A DNA stretch of 64,000 nt. Origin: Streptomyces sp. NBC_00582 (GTDB lineage Bacteria > Actinomycetota > Actinomycetes > Streptomycetales > Streptomycetaceae). Of the stretch, positions 31,088 to 40,872 are shown in pieces. A program made the position numbers and the translations under genes. The stretch lies in contig NZ_CP107772.1 in the NCBI RefSeq assembly GCF_036345155.1, forward strand, positions 7,688,001 through 7,752,000, given 5' to 3'. Positions within the stretch are counted from its first letter, which is position 1. Each line of letters starts with the position of its first letter. The notes beneath the pieces are model-generated. The model saw nothing but the letters and a program-made list of their open reading frames with translations, ran no database searches and had not been told where the DNA came from.

Positions 31088-31785
31088 CGGGCCTTCGGGC
31101 CGCCCTTGGGCAGGCGCATCCCCTTGGGCATGGGCCCCTTCGGGAGCGGCATGTTGCTCATCAGGTCGCCCATGGCGCGCAGCCGGTCGTTCGTCGCGGT
31201 GACCTGCGGGCCGGTGAGGACGCGCGGGTACTTCAGCAGGGTGGTCCGCAGCTTCTTCAGCTCGGTCTGGCCCTCGCCCGTGCCGACGATCACGTCGTGC
31301 ACCGGGACGTCCGCGACGATGCGGTTCATCTTCTTCTTCTCGGCGGCCAGGAGGCTCTTCACGCGGTTCGGGTTGCCCTCGGCGACCAGCACGATGCCGG
31401 CCTTGCCGACGGCGCGGTGCACCACGTCCTGGCTGCGGTTCATCGCCACCGCGGGGGTCGTCGTCCAGCCGCGGCCGATGTTGTCGAGCACGGCCGCCGC
31501 GGCGCCCGGCTGGCCGTCCATCTGGCCGAACGCGGCCCGCTCGGCCCGTCGGCCGAACACGATCGCCGTCCCGAGGAAGGCGAGCAGGAAACCGAGGATG
31601 CCCAGGTAAACCGGGTGGCCGATCAGGAAACCGATCGCGAGAAAGACACCGAGGATGAGGATGAAGACACCCGCGAGCACCAGACCGATCGTCTTGTCGG
31701 CCCTGCGGGTCATCTTGTACGTCAGGGCGATCTGCTTCAGTCGCCCGGCATTCGCGGCGTCCGCCGCGCTGTCACTTCTCGCCAT
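31084..31785 (-). CDS. DUF4191 family membrane protein
   Basis: The 233-residue protein has a basic N terminus (QIALTYKMTRRADK), two membrane helices (IGLVLAGVFILILGVFLAIG and VYLGILGFLLAFLGTAIVFG) and a cytoplasmic C-terminal domain ending in repeated LPKG units (MPLPKGPMPKGMRLPKGGPK). It matches DUF4191, an actinobacterial family usually next to lipA, as here. Function is unknown; linkage to lipoate synthesis is only by gene order. Confidence 0.88.
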   Translation of the reverse strand: MARSDSAADAANAGRLKQIALTYKMTRRADKTIGLVLAGVFILILGVFLAIGFLIGHPVYLGILGFLLAFLGTAIVFGRRAERAAFGQMDGQPGAAAAVLDNIGRGWTTTPAVAMNRSQDVVHRAVGKAGIVLVAEGNPNRVKSLLAAEKKKMNRIVADVPVHDVIVGTGEGQTELKKLRTTLLKYPRVLTGPQVTATNDRLRAMGDLMSNMPLPKGPMPKGMRLPKGGPKAR

Positions 31786-31907
31786 GCCACGAAGTCTACG
31801 TGGCCCCGGAAGTGCCGACGACGGCAGTGTCCGGGAGGGGAGGGGTGGAGATCCGCGGGGTGGCGCGGTGGGGCGGGGTGTGGGGTGGGGAGTGAGGGGC
31901 CGGTGGG

Positions 31908-32111
31908 TCAGGAGGTGCGGGCGGAGGTGACCGCTTCGAGGACACGCTGTGCCTCGACCCGGTCCTTGGCGCGACGGCGGTCCTCCAGCACGGAGGTCCA
32001 GGCGTTGCGGCGGGCGGTGCGCTGTCCGCTGCTCAGGAGCAGCGACTCGACGGCGCGCAGGGCGGTGGTGAAGGACGGGATCGCGGTGGCGCGAACGGGC
32101 GCGGCCTGCAT
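31908..32111 (-). CDS. Small conserved protein of unknown function
   Basis: ATG 32111 is preceded by GAGGGGGA at good spacing; this gives 67 residues and is preferred to the GTG further upstream. The product is basic and helical (TALRAVESLLLSSGQRTARR, then NAWTSVLEDRRRAKDRVEAQ) with no signal. I do not know its role. It lies between the DUF4191 and lipA genes on the same strand with about 120 and 290 bases either side, so it is probably a separate transcription unit. Confidence 0.7.
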   Translation of the reverse strand: MQAAPVRATAIPSFTTALRAVESLLLSSGQRTARRNAWTSVLEDRRRAKDRVEAQRVLEAVTSARTS

Positions 32112-32400
32112 GGGAAAGTCCCCCTCGGGGCGGGTGGCGGGGTGTTCTACGTGGTGTGATACCAGCGTCACTGTTTGGTGTTACCAGGGCGTGACCGACC
32201 GGTCAAACGCCAGTGAAGCCTTGATGTGGGGCGTTCGGCGAGCGGGGAACGCGGACGCGGTCCCGACCGGGGCCCTCATCTGCGAGGACGGTCGGAACCG
32301 CGTCGATTCGGCCGTTACTGGCCAGTAGCACCTTGTGCGCGAGTTCACACGCTTGTCCGGCGCCCGTATGGCGCAAGGACGTCGGCGGTTGTCGCCCAGG
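32112..32400. other. 289-base intergenic region before the small gene at 31908
   Basis: I see no supported gene here. It contains an inverted repeat TGACCG-AC-CGGTCA at 32192-32205, about 80 bases before the small gene's start, overlapping a TTGACC that could serve as a -35 element. The rest, towards lipA, has no clear structure. Confidence 0.4.
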
Positions 32401-33366
32401 TCACACGGCCTGCGAGGCGATGTACGCGCCGCGCTTCTCCACGGCCATCTGGTAGAGCCGGCCCGCGCGGTACGAGGAGCGCACCAGCGGACCCGACATC
32501 ACCCCGGAGAAACCGAGCTGCTCGGCCTCCTCCTTCAGCTCCACGAACTCCTGCGGCTTCACCCAGCGCTCCACGGGGTGGTGGCGCACGGACGGACGCA
32601 GGTACTGCGTGATGGTGATCAGCTCGCAGCCGGCGTCGTGGAGCTGCTTCAGCGCCTCGCTGACCTCCTCACGGGTCTCGCCCATGCCGAGGATCAGGTT
32701 GGACTTGGTGACCAGGCCGTAGTCCCGGGCCTCGGTGATCACCTTCAGCGAGCGCTCGTAGCGGAAGCCGGGGCGGATCCGCTTGAAGATCCGCGGGACC
32801 GTCTCGACGTTGTGCGCGAAGACCTCGGGGCGGGAGGCGAAGACCTCCGCCAGCAGCTCCGGAACGGCGTTGAAGTCGGGGGCCAGCAGCTCGACCTTGG
32901 TCCGGCCGGCCTCGCGGGACGCCGTCTGCTCGTGGATCTGACGGACCGTCTCGGCGTACAGCCAGGCGCCGCCGTCCTCCAGGTCGTCGCGGGCGACGCC
33001 GGTGATGGTGGCGTAGTTCAGGTCCATGGTGACCACGGACTCGCCGACCCGGCGCGGCTCGTCACGGTCCAGCGCCTCGGGCTTGCCGGTGTCGATCTGG
33101 CAGAAGTCGCAGCGCCGGGTGCACTGGTCGCCGCCGATGAGGAAGGTCGCCTCGCGGTCCTCCCAGCACTCGTAGATGTTGGGGCAGCCGGCTTCCTGGC
33201 AGACCGTGTGCAGCCCCTCGCTCTTCACGAGCTTCTGCATGGCGGTGTACTCGGGACCCATTTTCGCCCGGGTCTTGATCCACTCGGGCTTGCGCTCGAT
33301 GGGGGTCTGGCTGTTGCGGACCTCCAGGCGCAGCATCTTGCGTCCGTCGGGGGTGACTGCGGACAC
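32401..33366 (-). CDS. lipA: Lipoyl synthase (radical SAM)
   Basis: GTG 33366 follows AGGGAG; 321 residues. The enzyme inserts two sulfurs into octanoyl chains on lipoyl domains. The SAM-cluster motif CTRRCDFC is followed by QIDTGKP. The auxiliary cluster motif begins [12 protein letters not shown], and the C-terminal RSSYRAG carries its serine ligand. All ligands are present. It is downstream of lipB on the same strand (107 bases apart), completing the octanoyl-transfer and sulfur-insertion route. The E2 of the oxo-acid dehydrogenase at 52983-54770 is an obvious substrate. Confidence 0.97.
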   Translation of the reverse strand: MSAVTPDGRKMLRLEVRNSQTPIERKPEWIKTRAKMGPEYTAMQKLVKSEGLHTVCQEAGCPNIYECWEDREATFLIGGDQCTRRCDFCQIDTGKPEALDRDEPRRVGESVVTMDLNYATITGVARDDLEDGGAWLYAETVRQIHEQTASREAGRTKVELLAPDFNAVPELLAEVFASRPEVFAHNVETVPRIFKRIRPGFRYERSLKVITEARDYGLVTKSNLILGMGETREEVSEALKQLHDAGCELITITQYLRPSVRHHPVERWVKPQEFVELKEEAEQLGFSGVMSGPLVRSSYRAGRLYQMAVEKRGAYIASQAV

Positions 33367-33473
33367 GACCGGCTCCCTGTGACTTCGATTCCTCGGCGCA
33401 CACCAGGGTACGCCCGTGTTTACTGAGCCCTGCCGTCAGGCCAACCCGACGGACGGGGGGTCCATTCCCGCCG

Positions 33474-34271
33474 TCAGGCGGTCGCCCTCTCGATCGGGCG
33501 GGGCTTCAGGTCCGCGTTCCCCAGGACGTCCGCCAGATGGCGTTCGGCCACCGGCAGGACCTCGGCGATGGTGAGCTCGCGGCCCAGTTCGTACGACAGC
33601 GAGGTGACCCCCGCGTCCCGGATGCCGCACGGGATGATCTTGTCGAAGTTGGACGTGTCGGGATTCACGTTGAGGGCGAAGCCGTGCATGGTCACCCCTT
33701 TGGCGACCCGGACACCCATGGCGCAGATCTTGCGGTCCTCGCGGCGCTGGCCCGCGTTGGAGGGGGCGTACTCCGGGCCGTTGAGGCGGGGGTCGAACTC
33801 CTCGTCGGTCAGCCGGGGGTCGAAGTCGAGGGCGAGTCCGCCGAGAGCGGGGCGCCGTTCCACCGGGTCGCCCAGCACCCAGACGCCGGCCCGGCCCTCC
33901 ACCCGGCTGGTCGCGACGCCGAACTCCGCGCACACCCGGATCATCGCCTCCTCCAGCCGGCGCAGATGCGCCACCACGTCCACCGGGCGGGGGAGCTTCT
34001 GGATGGGGTAGCCGACGAGCTGGCCGGGGCCGTGCCAGGTGATCTTGCCGCCGCGGTCCACGTCCACGACCGGGGTGCCGTCGAGGGGACGCTCGTCGTC
34101 GGCCGTGCGCCGGCCGGCCGTGTAGACCGCCGGGTGTTCGAGAAGCAGCACGGTGTCGGGGATCTCGTCGGCGAACCGGGCCGCGTGCACCCGGCGCTGC
34201 TCGTCCCAGGCCTCCTGGTACTCCACGGCCCCGGCACCGAAACCCCTACGGACGAACCGCAACTCACTCAC
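33474..34271 (-). CDS. lipB: Octanoyltransferase LipB
   Basis: GTG 34271 has GGGAGGCG upstream and gives 265 residues. LipB moves octanoyl from acyl-carrier protein to lipoyl domains. Motifs: [30 protein letters not shown], and the nucleophile region [20 protein letters not shown] with its invariant Cys and Lys. It precedes lipA, the next step. The upstream ~245 bases are shared with a divergent regulator gene. Confidence 0.97.
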   Translation of the reverse strand: MSELRFVRRGFGAGAVEYQEAWDEQRRVHAARFADEIPDTVLLLEHPAVYTAGRRTADDERPLDGTPVVDVDRGGKITWHGPGQLVGYPIQKLPRPVDVVAHLRRLEEAMIRVCAEFGVATSRVEGRAGVWVLGDPVERRPALGGLALDFDPRLTDEEFDPRLNGPEYAPSNAGQRREDRKICAMGVRVAKGVTMHGFALNVNPDTSNFDKIIPCGIRDAGVTSLSYELGRELTIAEVLPVAERHLADVLGNADLKPRPIERATA

Positions 34272-34516
34272 GGCAAGCGCCTCCCTGGAAGGTCGTAAGG
34301 CGCGAAACGCGCCCAAGTCACTGTACGTCCGCGCGCTCGGCGTCAGCCGCACGGCCAATCCTCACACGATCGGATGAATGAATGTCGAGATGTGCGACCG
34401 GCTGCTTACGCTCCGCTACATTCGCGCCGTTCACGAGGCATCAGGCCTGATCACAGCCCTCAGGGCACTTCATCCGGGCATGTCAGCGGCCCGGGAGGCA
34501 GGAGACCGCACCGCAG

Positions 34517-36028
34517 ATGACGGAACGACCCGCGCAGCGCACTCCCAACCGCCAACTCGCCGCGCTCATCGCAGAAGCCGGGTTCTCCAACGCGGGTCTG
34601 GCCCGTCGCGTCGATCAGCTGGGCCTCGAACACGGGCTGGACCTCAGATACGACAAGACCTCCGTCACCCGGTGGCTGCGCGGCCAGCAGCCCCGGGGCA
34701 CCACCCCGGCCCTCATCGCCGAGGTGTTCACCCGCCGCCTCGGCCGCCGGCTCACCGCCCAGGACCTCGGCCTGGACGCCTGCGCCCCGGTCTACGCCGG
34801 GCTGGAGTTCGCCGGCACCCCCGAGGAGGCCGTCGACATCGTGGGCGGCCTGTGGCGCAAGGACTCCGGCAGCCACGCCGAGCTGCGCAAGATCGCCTTC
34901 ACCCCGGCGGGGCTCGTCGTACCGAGCCGCGACTGGCTGATCGGCCGGGCCGACGACAAGGTGGCCCGCGGAGCCGAGACGGTCCTGCGGGTGCCGGTCC
35001 AGAGCCGTCCCGCCCCCCGGCCGACGGGAGCGAAACCGGGCGCGCCCGGCCTGCCCGGCCTGCCCGTCCTCCCGCAGATCGCCGTCCCCCGCCAGCGCGG
35101 CCAGGGCAGCGAACGCGGCCCCGGCCAGCGGGTCACCGGCGGCGACATCTCCGCCCTGCGCTCGGTCGGCGAGCTCTTCCGCACCCTCGACGACATGTAC
35201 GGCGGCGGACACGCCCGCCAGGCCCTCGTGCGCTACCTGGAGCACGAGTGCGAGCCCATGCTGCGCGGGACCTACGGCGAGCAGACCGGCCGCCGGCTCT
35301 TCGGCGCCGCCGCCGACCTCACCCGGCTGGCCGGCTGGACCTCCTTCGACATCGCCGCGCACGGCCTCGCCCAGCGCTACTTCGTGCAGTCCCTGCGTCT
35401 CGCCCAGGCCGCCGGCGACCGGGCCTACGGCGCCTACGTCCTGGTCACCATGAGCCGCCAGGCCGTCTACCTCGGGCACGGCCGTGAGGCCGTCCAGCTC
35501 GCCCGGGTGGCCCAGCAGGGCATCGGCGGCGGCGCCCCGCCCGTCGTCCAGGCCCTGCTGCACGCGGCCGAGGCGCGCGGGCACGGGGTGCTCGGCGAGG
35601 TACGGGCCGGCACGGCCGCGCTGGTGCGGGCCGAGCGGGCCCTGGAGGCGGCCCGGGCGGGCGACGAGGTGCCGTACTGGGCACGGTTCTTCGACGAGGG
35701 CCAACTCGCCGACGAGTTCGGGCACTGCCACCGCGACCTGCAGCAGTTCCGGGCCGCCGCCCAGCACGCCGAACGCTCCCTCCAGCTGCGCCCCGCCGCC
35801 CACGCCCGCAGCCGCCTGTTCAGCCGCGTCGTCCTCGCCACCGCCCGCCTCGGCCTCGGCGAACTCGACCAGGCCTGCCAGCTCGCCGCCGAGGCGGCCG
35901 CCCAGGCGGCGGAGATGAGGTCGGTCCGGGCGGTGGAGTACATCAGGGAGTTCGAACGCCGACTGGAGCCCTACCGGGACGCGGCTCCGGCGAGGACCTA
36001 CCGGGACAAGGTGTCGGCGCTGGGCTGA
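34517..36028 (+). CDS. Large TPR-containing regulator with N-terminal DNA-binding-like domain
   Basis: The 503-residue protein starts at ATG 34517, with AGGAGA eleven bases upstream. Residues 1-100 look like a divergent helix-turn-helix (LAALIAEAGFSNAGLARRVD, then TSVTRWLRGQQPRGTTPALI). A Pro/Gly-rich linker (about 155-200) leads to a helical, TPR-like C-terminal half (ARQALVRYLEHECEPMLRG, RVVLATARLGLGELDQACQL). Streptomyces has several paralogues of this type; some, such as NsdA, repress sporulation and antibiotic production. Whether this one does is unknown. It is divergent from lipB. Confidence 0.8.
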   Translation: MTERPAQRTPNRQLAALIAEAGFSNAGLARRVDQLGLEHGLDLRYDKTSVTRWLRGQQPRGTTPALIAEVFTRRLGRRLTAQDLGLDACAPVYAGLEFAGTPEEAVDIVGGLWRKDSGSHAELRKIAFTPAGLVVPSRDWLIGRADDKVARGAETVLRVPVQSRPAPRPTGAKPGAPGLPGLPVLPQIAVPRQRGQGSERGPGQRVTGGDISALRSVGELFRTLDDMYGGGHARQALVRYLEHECEPMLRGTYGEQTGRRLFGAAADLTRLAGWTSFDIAAHGLAQRYFVQSLRLAQAAGDRAYGAYVLVTMSRQAVYLGHGREAVQLARVAQQGIGGGAPPVVQALLHAAEARGHGVLGEVRAGTAALVRAERALEAARAGDEVPYWARFFDEGQLADEFGHCHRDLQQFRAAAQHAERSLQLRPAAHARSRLFSRVVLATARLGLGELDQACQLAAEAAAQAAEMRSVRAVEYIREFERRLEPYRDAAPARTYRDKVSALG

Positions 36029-36090
36029 GGCGTACCTTTCGGGGGCGCGTGGAGCTGTTCTCGGGGGAGCGGGGAACCGCGCGTCTTTCG

Positions 36091-36117
36091 GGGACGGGGG
36101 CGAGCCGGCCCCCGTCC
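36091..36117. terminator. Hairpin after the TPR regulator
   Basis: GGACGGGGG (36092-36100) pairs with CCCCCGTCC (36109-36117) with one further C-G pair inside. It lies about 65 bases after the stop of the regulator gene and directly before a dispersed repeat. Confidence 0.6.
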
Positions 36118-36150
36118 AGGGGCGCGGGGAACTGCGCGACCGGCCCCCAC
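36116..36150 (+). repeat. Dispersed intergenic repeat, short type
   Basis: AGGGGCGCGGGGAACTGCGC GAC begins at 36118. The same string recurs at 56578 and 60753, and in reverse at 52878-52900. This G+C-rich element is widespread in Streptomyces intergenic regions. It can fold back on itself through GCGCGGGG / CCCCGCGC-like pairing between copies rather than as a single stem. Confidence 0.75.
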
Positions 36151-36173
36151 ACAGCCGCACCCGGACAACGACG

Positions 36174-37637
36174 TCACGCGGCCTCGGCGGCAGCACCCCG
36201 CACGGGATCCGAACGGTGCATGGATCCCCCCGCCCCCAGATCGGACACGATCGCCGCCGCCGCCCGGTGGGCGGAGTGCAGCGCCCCCTGGACGGTACTG
36301 GTGTCCCGGTGATCCCCGCACACGTACAGCCCCGCGAGAAGCCGTACCGACCGCCGCAGATCATGCGGCGGACGCATCGCGGGGACGGCCTCGGCCGTGT
36401 GGTGGACGGCGAGCGTCTCCCATCGCGCGGTCGAGGTGCCGTAGAGCCGCGCGAGATGCATCCGTACGGCGGTGTCCACGCCGTCGGGCGGGCTGCCGAG
36501 GACGGTGGAGGAGATCAGGGCGCGGCCCGCGGGCGCCCGGGACGGGTCGACGGCGCTGGTCACGGTCGTGTGGGCGACCGGGCCGCCGCGGTCGGCGTCC
36601 AGCAGCAGGGACGCGCCGGTCGCCGGGGGCTCGTCCGTGGTGTGGTGGACCACCGTCACCGGGTGGAAGTCGGGGACGCGCAGGCCGGGCAGCAGCTCGG
36701 CCGCGGTGCGGGCGTCGGTGGCCACCAGGACCGCACGGCAGCGGAACTCGCCGTGCTCGGCGGTGGTCACCGAGGTCGTGGAGACCGAGGTGACCCGTAC
36801 GCCGGTGTGCACCACGCCCGGCGGCAGCGTACGGGCGAGCAGCTCGGGCAGCACCTCGGCGCCGCCCTCCGGCACGCACAGCCGGCCCGCCGCGAAGGCG
36901 CGCAGCGCGAGGTCGGCGCAGCGGCTGGAGGTGGTGAGGTCCGGGTCGCACAGCAGCGCGGCGAGCAGCGGGCGCAGGAACCCGTCGATGGTGCGGGCGG
37001 GCAGCCCGCGCGCGGCGAGGGCCTCGGCCGCCGCCGACTCCGGGCGCCGCAGCAGACGTTCGGCGGGGGTGGCCGCGATCCGGGTGAGGGCGGCGCCCAG
37101 CCGGGCCTGGTCGACGGCGGTGCCCAGCGGCGCACCGGGCCGCACCCGGGGTGGCGGGACGGCCTGCCACGGTCCGCCGGGGCGGGCCCCGGGGAGGGAC
37201 ACCCCCCGTCCGCCGGGCAGCGGCACCGACCGGGAGCTGGCCGGGCGCGAGCGGGGCAGGGCGCCCGGCCGAGGGGCGCTCGCCAGGGCGCGTACGGCAT
37301 GCAGTGCGCCCCTCGCGCTCCCCGCGCCCGCCTGCGTGCCGGCCCGGTGGTGGCGTCCGTCGCTGTGCAGCAGGACCCCGGGGGCGAAGGAACGCAGGAC
37401 GAGCGCGTCCAGTCCCGGGGTCAGGGACAGTTCGGGGTAGGCCGTGGACAGCAGCTGCCCGATGCGGTCGAGCCGGAAGCCGTCGACCTTCTCGGTCGAC
37501 ATGCGGCCGCCGACACCATGGGCGGCCTCCAGGACTGCGGTCGTAATTCCTGCGCTGGTCAGCCGATGTGCGGCGGAGAGTCCGGCGACTCCGGCTCCCA
37601 CGACGACGACGTCTGCCTGGTACGCGGGCTCAAGCAC
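36174..37637 (-). CDS. FAD-dependent oxidoreductase, amine-oxidase/phytoene-desaturase-like
   Basis: GTG 37637 is supported by GAGGAGG five bases upstream; 487 residues. The N terminus has the FAD dinucleotide motif VVVVGAGVAGLSAAHRLTSA and the flavin-site GGRMSTEKVDGFRLDRIGQL. A C-terminal segment (GLYVCGDHRDTSTVQGALHS) is the second FAD-binding motif. The middle is rich in Pro/Arg/Gly and variable. Substrate is unknown: no carotenoid or porphyrin genes adjoin it. Cytoplasmic; motifs intact. Confidence 0.85.
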   Translation of the reverse strand: MLEPAYQADVVVVGAGVAGLSAAHRLTSAGITTAVLEAAHGVGGRMSTEKVDGFRLDRIGQLLSTAYPELSLTPGLDALVLRSFAPGVLLHSDGRHHRAGTQAGAGSARGALHAVRALASAPRPGALPRSRPASSRSVPLPGGRGVSLPGARPGGPWQAVPPPRVRPGAPLGTAVDQARLGAALTRIAATPAERLLRRPESAAAEALAARGLPARTIDGFLRPLLAALLCDPDLTTSSRCADLALRAFAAGRLCVPEGGAEVLPELLARTLPPGVVHTGVRVTSVSTTSVTTAEHGEFRCRAVLVATDARTAAELLPGLRVPDFHPVTVVHHTTDEPPATGASLLLDADRGGPVAHTTVTSAVDPSRAPAGRALISSTVLGSPPDGVDTAVRMHLARLYGTSTARWETLAVHHTAEAVPAMRPPHDLRRSVRLLAGLYVCGDHRDTSTVQGALHSAHRAAAAIVSDLGAGGSMHRSDPVRGAAAEAA

Positions 37638-37856
37638 GTGCCCCTCCTCGAGGATTGCGCGGCCGGTGGAGACGTCATGCCCCCAACTGGCGTCCGGGAT
37701 GCCCGAGTTCGGATCGAGGTTAGGGCCGTGATCGGTCAGGAACAGTCGCGCATGAGCAGGGCACGGTCGCACGGCGGTCGCATACGGTCGCCGGGGGTGG
37801 GCACACCCGGTCGCACACCGCCGTACGAGACCTCTCACGCCGCACGGGACGACGTC

Positions 37857-38756
37857 TCACGCCGCGCGCAGGGCGTCCTCGATCCCCGGGAACGCGAAGG
37901 TGAACCCCGACTCCAGGAGCCGCTTCGGCACCACCCGTGCGCTGCCCAGCACATCCCCGGCCATCTCGCCCAGCACCGTCCGCAGCACCGGCGCCGGCAC
38001 CGGGAACAGGGTCGGCCGGCGCAGCACCCGCCCCATGGCCGCGGTGATCTCACGGTTCGTCAGCGGCTCGGGCGCGGTCAGGTTGAACGGCCCCGACAGA
38101 TCGTCACGGTCCATCAGATACCGGATCGCCGCGACCTCGTCGTGCAGCGCGATGTAGGACCAGTACTGCCGGCCGTCGCCCATCCGCCCGCCGAGGCCCG
38201 CCTGGAAGAGCGGGAACAGCTTCCCCCAGGCACCGCCGCCGCGCGCCACGACCAGCCCGGTCCGGGTGAACACCGTCCGCACGCCCGCCCGTTCGGCGGG
38301 CGCCGCGGCGGCCTCCCACTCCACGCACAGCTCCGGCAGGAAGCCCGTACCGGCGGGCGCGTCCTCGTCCACGACCCGCTCGCCCGTCTCGCCGTAGATG
38401 CCCATGGCGCTGCCGTTGACGAACACCCGCGGCGGCTCGTCGAGCGAGGCGACCGCCTTCGCGAGACCGGCCGTGCCGTGCACCCGGCTGTCGTGGATGC
38501 GCCGCTTGTAGTCCTCCGTCCACCGCCGGTCCCCGACACCGGCGCCCGCGAGGTTGACCACGGCCGCGCATCCCGCGAGCCCCGCCGTGTCCACCTGCCC
38601 CCGCTCGGGGTCCCAGCGCACCTCGTCCGCGCCCCGGGGCGCGCGGCGCACCAGCCGGACCACCTCATGGCCGTCGGCCGTCAGGGACCGCGCCAGGGCG
38701 CTGCCGATGAGGCCGGACGCGCCGGCCACCGCGATTCGCGTACGTTCCTTCTGCAT
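37857..38756 (-). CDS. TIGR01777-family epimerase-like protein
   Basis: ATG 38756 has AGGATGAG upstream; 299 residues. It opens with RIAVAGASGLIGSALARSL (Rossmann GASGLIG) and contains VVNLAGAGVGDRRWTEDYKR, FVNGSAMGIYGETGERVVDE, and a C-terminal PVPAPVLRTVLGEMAGDVLG. These are hallmarks of the TIGR01777 (YfcH/SulA-like) branch of extended SDR proteins, whose reaction is not established. It is divergent from the GNAT gene (71 bases between starts). Confidence 0.9.
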   Translation of the reverse strand: MQKERTRIAVAGASGLIGSALARSLTADGHEVVRLVRRAPRGADEVRWDPERGQVDTAGLAGCAAVVNLAGAGVGDRRWTEDYKRRIHDSRVHGTAGLAKAVASLDEPPRVFVNGSAMGIYGETGERVVDEDAPAGTGFLPELCVEWEAAAAPAERAGVRTVFTRTGLVVARGGGAWGKLFPLFQAGLGGRMGDGRQYWSYIALHDEVAAIRYLMDRDDLSGPFNLTAPEPLTNREITAAMGRVLRRPTLFPVPAPVLRTVLGEMAGDVLGSARVVPKRLLESGFTFAFPGIEDALRAA

Positions 38757-38827
38757 GGACTCATCCTGCCGGGCACCGGGATAAAAACCCCGTCGGGGCC
38801 CGGCCCGTGCGGCCTTAGGGTGACGCC

Positions 38828-39322
38828 ATGTCCGACACCCCCGCACTGCGCATCCGCCCCGCCCGCACCGCCGACGCCCGGGCGCTCGCCCACCTCGACC
38901 ACGCCACCTGGTCGCACCTGCACTCCGTCTCGCCGCGGCCCGCGCCGGACGCCCCCTTCTTCGACGAACGCCACCTGCCCGAGGACCACCTCGTCGCCGA
39001 GCTCGACGACCGTGTCCTCGGCTACATCCGTCTGGTCCCGCCCACCTCGCTCGCCGCCACCGCGCACGTACGCCAGATACAGGGCCTCGCGGTCGCCGAC
39101 GAGGCCCGTGGCAAGGGCGTCGGCCGGGCCCTGCTCCGCGCGGCGGTGGAGGAGACCCGCCGCCAGGGCGCCCGCCGCATCACCCTGCGCGTCCTCGGCC
39201 ACAACGCCCCCGCCCGCAAGCTCTACGAGTCGGAGGGCTTCGCGGTGGAGGGCGTCCTGCCCGAGGAGATGTTCCTGGCAGGCGAGTACGTGGACGACAT
39301 TTTGATGGGCCGCCGGGTGTAG
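38828..39322 (+). CDS. GNAT-family N-acetyltransferase
   Basis: The 164-residue protein has a GNAT fold: IQGLAVADEARGKGVGRALL provides the acetyl-CoA loop (RGKGVG), preceded by beta strands with LVAELDDRVLGYIRLVPP and followed by ITLRVLGHNAPARKLYESEG. It moves an acetyl group from acetyl-CoA to an amine; the acceptor is unknown. The ATG at 38828 follows GGGTGA. It is a single gene; the downstream region holds a dispersed repeat. Confidence 0.9.
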   Translation: MSDTPALRIRPARTADARALAHLDHATWSHLHSVSPRPAPDAPFFDERHLPEDHLVAELDDRVLGYIRLVPPTSLAATAHVRQIQGLAVADEARGKGVGRALLRAAVEETRRQGARRITLRVLGHNAPARKLYESEGFAVEGVLPEEMFLAGEYVDDILMGRRV

Positions 39323-39358
39323 GTCTTCGAGGGCGACGGGGCGCAGCCCCCTTTCCTC

Positions 39359-39415
39359 AGGGGCGCGGGGCTGTATCACCGTGCGGCTCCGCCGCGTGGG
39401 CGCGACCAGCCGCAA
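39359..39415 (+). repeat. Dispersed intergenic repeat, long type
   Basis: AGGGGCGCGGGGCTGTATCA is followed by GTGCGGCTCCGCCGCGTGGG and CGCGACCAGCC. The centre GCGGCTCCGCCGC is self-complementary (GCGG/CCGC). Near-identical elements occur at 56401-56465, 56488-56552 and 60635-60693. Confidence 0.75.
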
Positions 39416-39437
39416 CGGCGCCGCACCGAACCACCCG

Positions 39438-40622
39438 CTAACTCGTCAGCTCACCCGTGTCCACCGCGGCCGTCGCCTTCGCCGCCCGAGCCGCGTCGTC
39501 GGAGACCTCCGCGGCCGTCAGCACATACCCCGTCTCGTCGTCGGACGTGGACCGCGCGAAGACCACCCCGTACACCTCCCCGGAGGTGGTCAGCAGCGGC
39601 CCCCCGGAGTTGCCCGGGCGGACCGTGGAGCGGATCGAGTAGATCTCGCGGGTCACGGTCGAGTCGTTGTAGATGTTCCGGCCGGTCGCCTTCACCCGGT
39701 TCGCGACCGTCGCCGCCTGGAGGTTGAGGTCGCCGTCCTGCGGATACCCCGCCACGACCGCCTCGTCGCCCCGCTCCGCCGCGTCGTCGAAGCGCAGCAC
39801 GGGGGCGCGCAGCTTCGGCACGTACAGCACGGCCACGTCCTTGTCCGCGTCGAAGAGCACCACCGTCGCGTCGTACGACGCCCCCACGCCGCCCACCCAC
39901 ACGCTCGGGTGGTCGATACCGGCCACCACGTGCGCGTTGGTCATCACATGCTCGAGCGCGTACACGAACCCGCTGCCCTCGCGCCCCTGGTCGCCCGAGG
40001 AGCCCTCGATCTTCACGGTGCTCAGCTTCGCCGCGTTGGTGGCGCTCGGCGTGACGCTGTCGCCGCTGGGCTCGGCGACCTCGGCCGTCGACTCGTTCTC
40101 GAACGGGTTGAAGACCTGCGGGAAGCCCGCCTGGGTGAGCGCGGAGGTGGCGTTGGAGAACCAGGCCGGCGTGGTGTCCGGCATCGCGTCCTGCACCGCG
40201 CCCAGCAGCTTGGAGTCCCGGATCGAGGAGGTCACCACCGGCGAGGAGGGGGACGCCCCCAGCACGCTCGCCGCCACCCAGGCCACGATCAGCACCGCCA
40301 CCGCGTTCGCCGCCGCGCCGCCGATCCCGTCGGCCACCCTGAGCGGCCCCCGGTCCAGCTCGCGCCGCAGCCGCAGCGCGAGGCGCCCCGCCAGTTCGTG
40401 TCCGAACGCCGCCGGGACCAGCACCGTGAACACCGCGGTCACCGTCGCCGCCGTGGTCCCCGGCGTCACCAGCCTCATCACCCAGGGCAGCATCCACACA
40501 CCGACCACCGCGCCGCCCACGAACCCGGCCAGCGAGACACAGCCGGCCACCAGTCCGCGCCGGTAGCCGGAGCCGGCGTAGGCCAGGATCACCAGCGCCA
40601 GCAGGATGTCGAGCAGGTCCAC
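39438..40622 (-). CDS. MarP-like membrane serine protease (CvpA domain and trypsin-like domain)
   Basis: GTG 40622 gives a 394-residue protein. The N-terminal ~150 residues form a CvpA-type membrane domain with about four helices (LLDILLALVILAYAGSGYRR onwards). The C-terminal half is a chymotrypsin-like protease outside the cell: His in VMTNAHVVAG, Asp in DADKDVAVLYV, and Ser in RPGNSGGPLLTT. In mycobacteria MarP protects against acid and processes a peptidoglycan hydrolase. Here it is divergent from a peptidoglycan amidase gene, a hint at a similar wall role, not proof. Confidence 0.9.
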   Translation of the reverse strand: MDLLDILLALVILAYAGSGYRRGLVAGCVSLAGFVGGAVVGVWMLPWVMRLVTPGTTAATVTAVFTVLVPAAFGHELAGRLALRLRRELDRGPLRVADGIGGAAANAVAVLIVAWVAASVLGASPSSPVVTSSIRDSKLLGAVQDAMPDTTPAWFSNATSALTQAGFPQVFNPFENESTAEVAEPSGDSVTPSATNAAKLSTVKIEGSSGDQGREGSGFVYALEHVMTNAHVVAGIDHPSVWVGGVGASYDATVVLFDADKDVAVLYVPKLRAPVLRFDDAAERGDEAVVAGYPQDGDLNLQAATVANRVKATGRNIYNDSTVTREIYSIRSTVRPGNSGGPLLTTSGEVYGVVFARSTSDDETGYVLTAAEVSDDAARAAKATAAVDTGELTS

Positions 40623-40872
40623 GGAGCCGCCTTTCTCTAGGACCCTTCAGTACGTGGGGGACGGGCCCAGTGATCAGCCGCACGCGAGCGTGGCTGAACA
40701 CGATCGGCCACGCGTGCGTGCACCCCGGGAAACGCCGTGGACCGGGACGATGGTTCCACCAGGTGGCACAGCACACGTCGCGGGCGGTGCGGAACCGGCC
40801 GACAGTGGGTCCATGTGCGCCCTTCGACCGGCCCCGCGCGGGAGCCGGGGAACGCGAGGAGGACGGCGCCCG

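Noticed and set aside
30480..32328. Two mirrored frames that begin with the same 14 residues
   Set aside because: They start in opposite arms of the perfect palindrome at 31010-31087, which explains the identical first residues; neither has codon bias or a ribosome site.
36216..39305. 1029-codon plus-strand frame
   Set aside because: Overlaps the FAD-oxidoreductase and TIGR01777 genes in antisense and lacks any motif.
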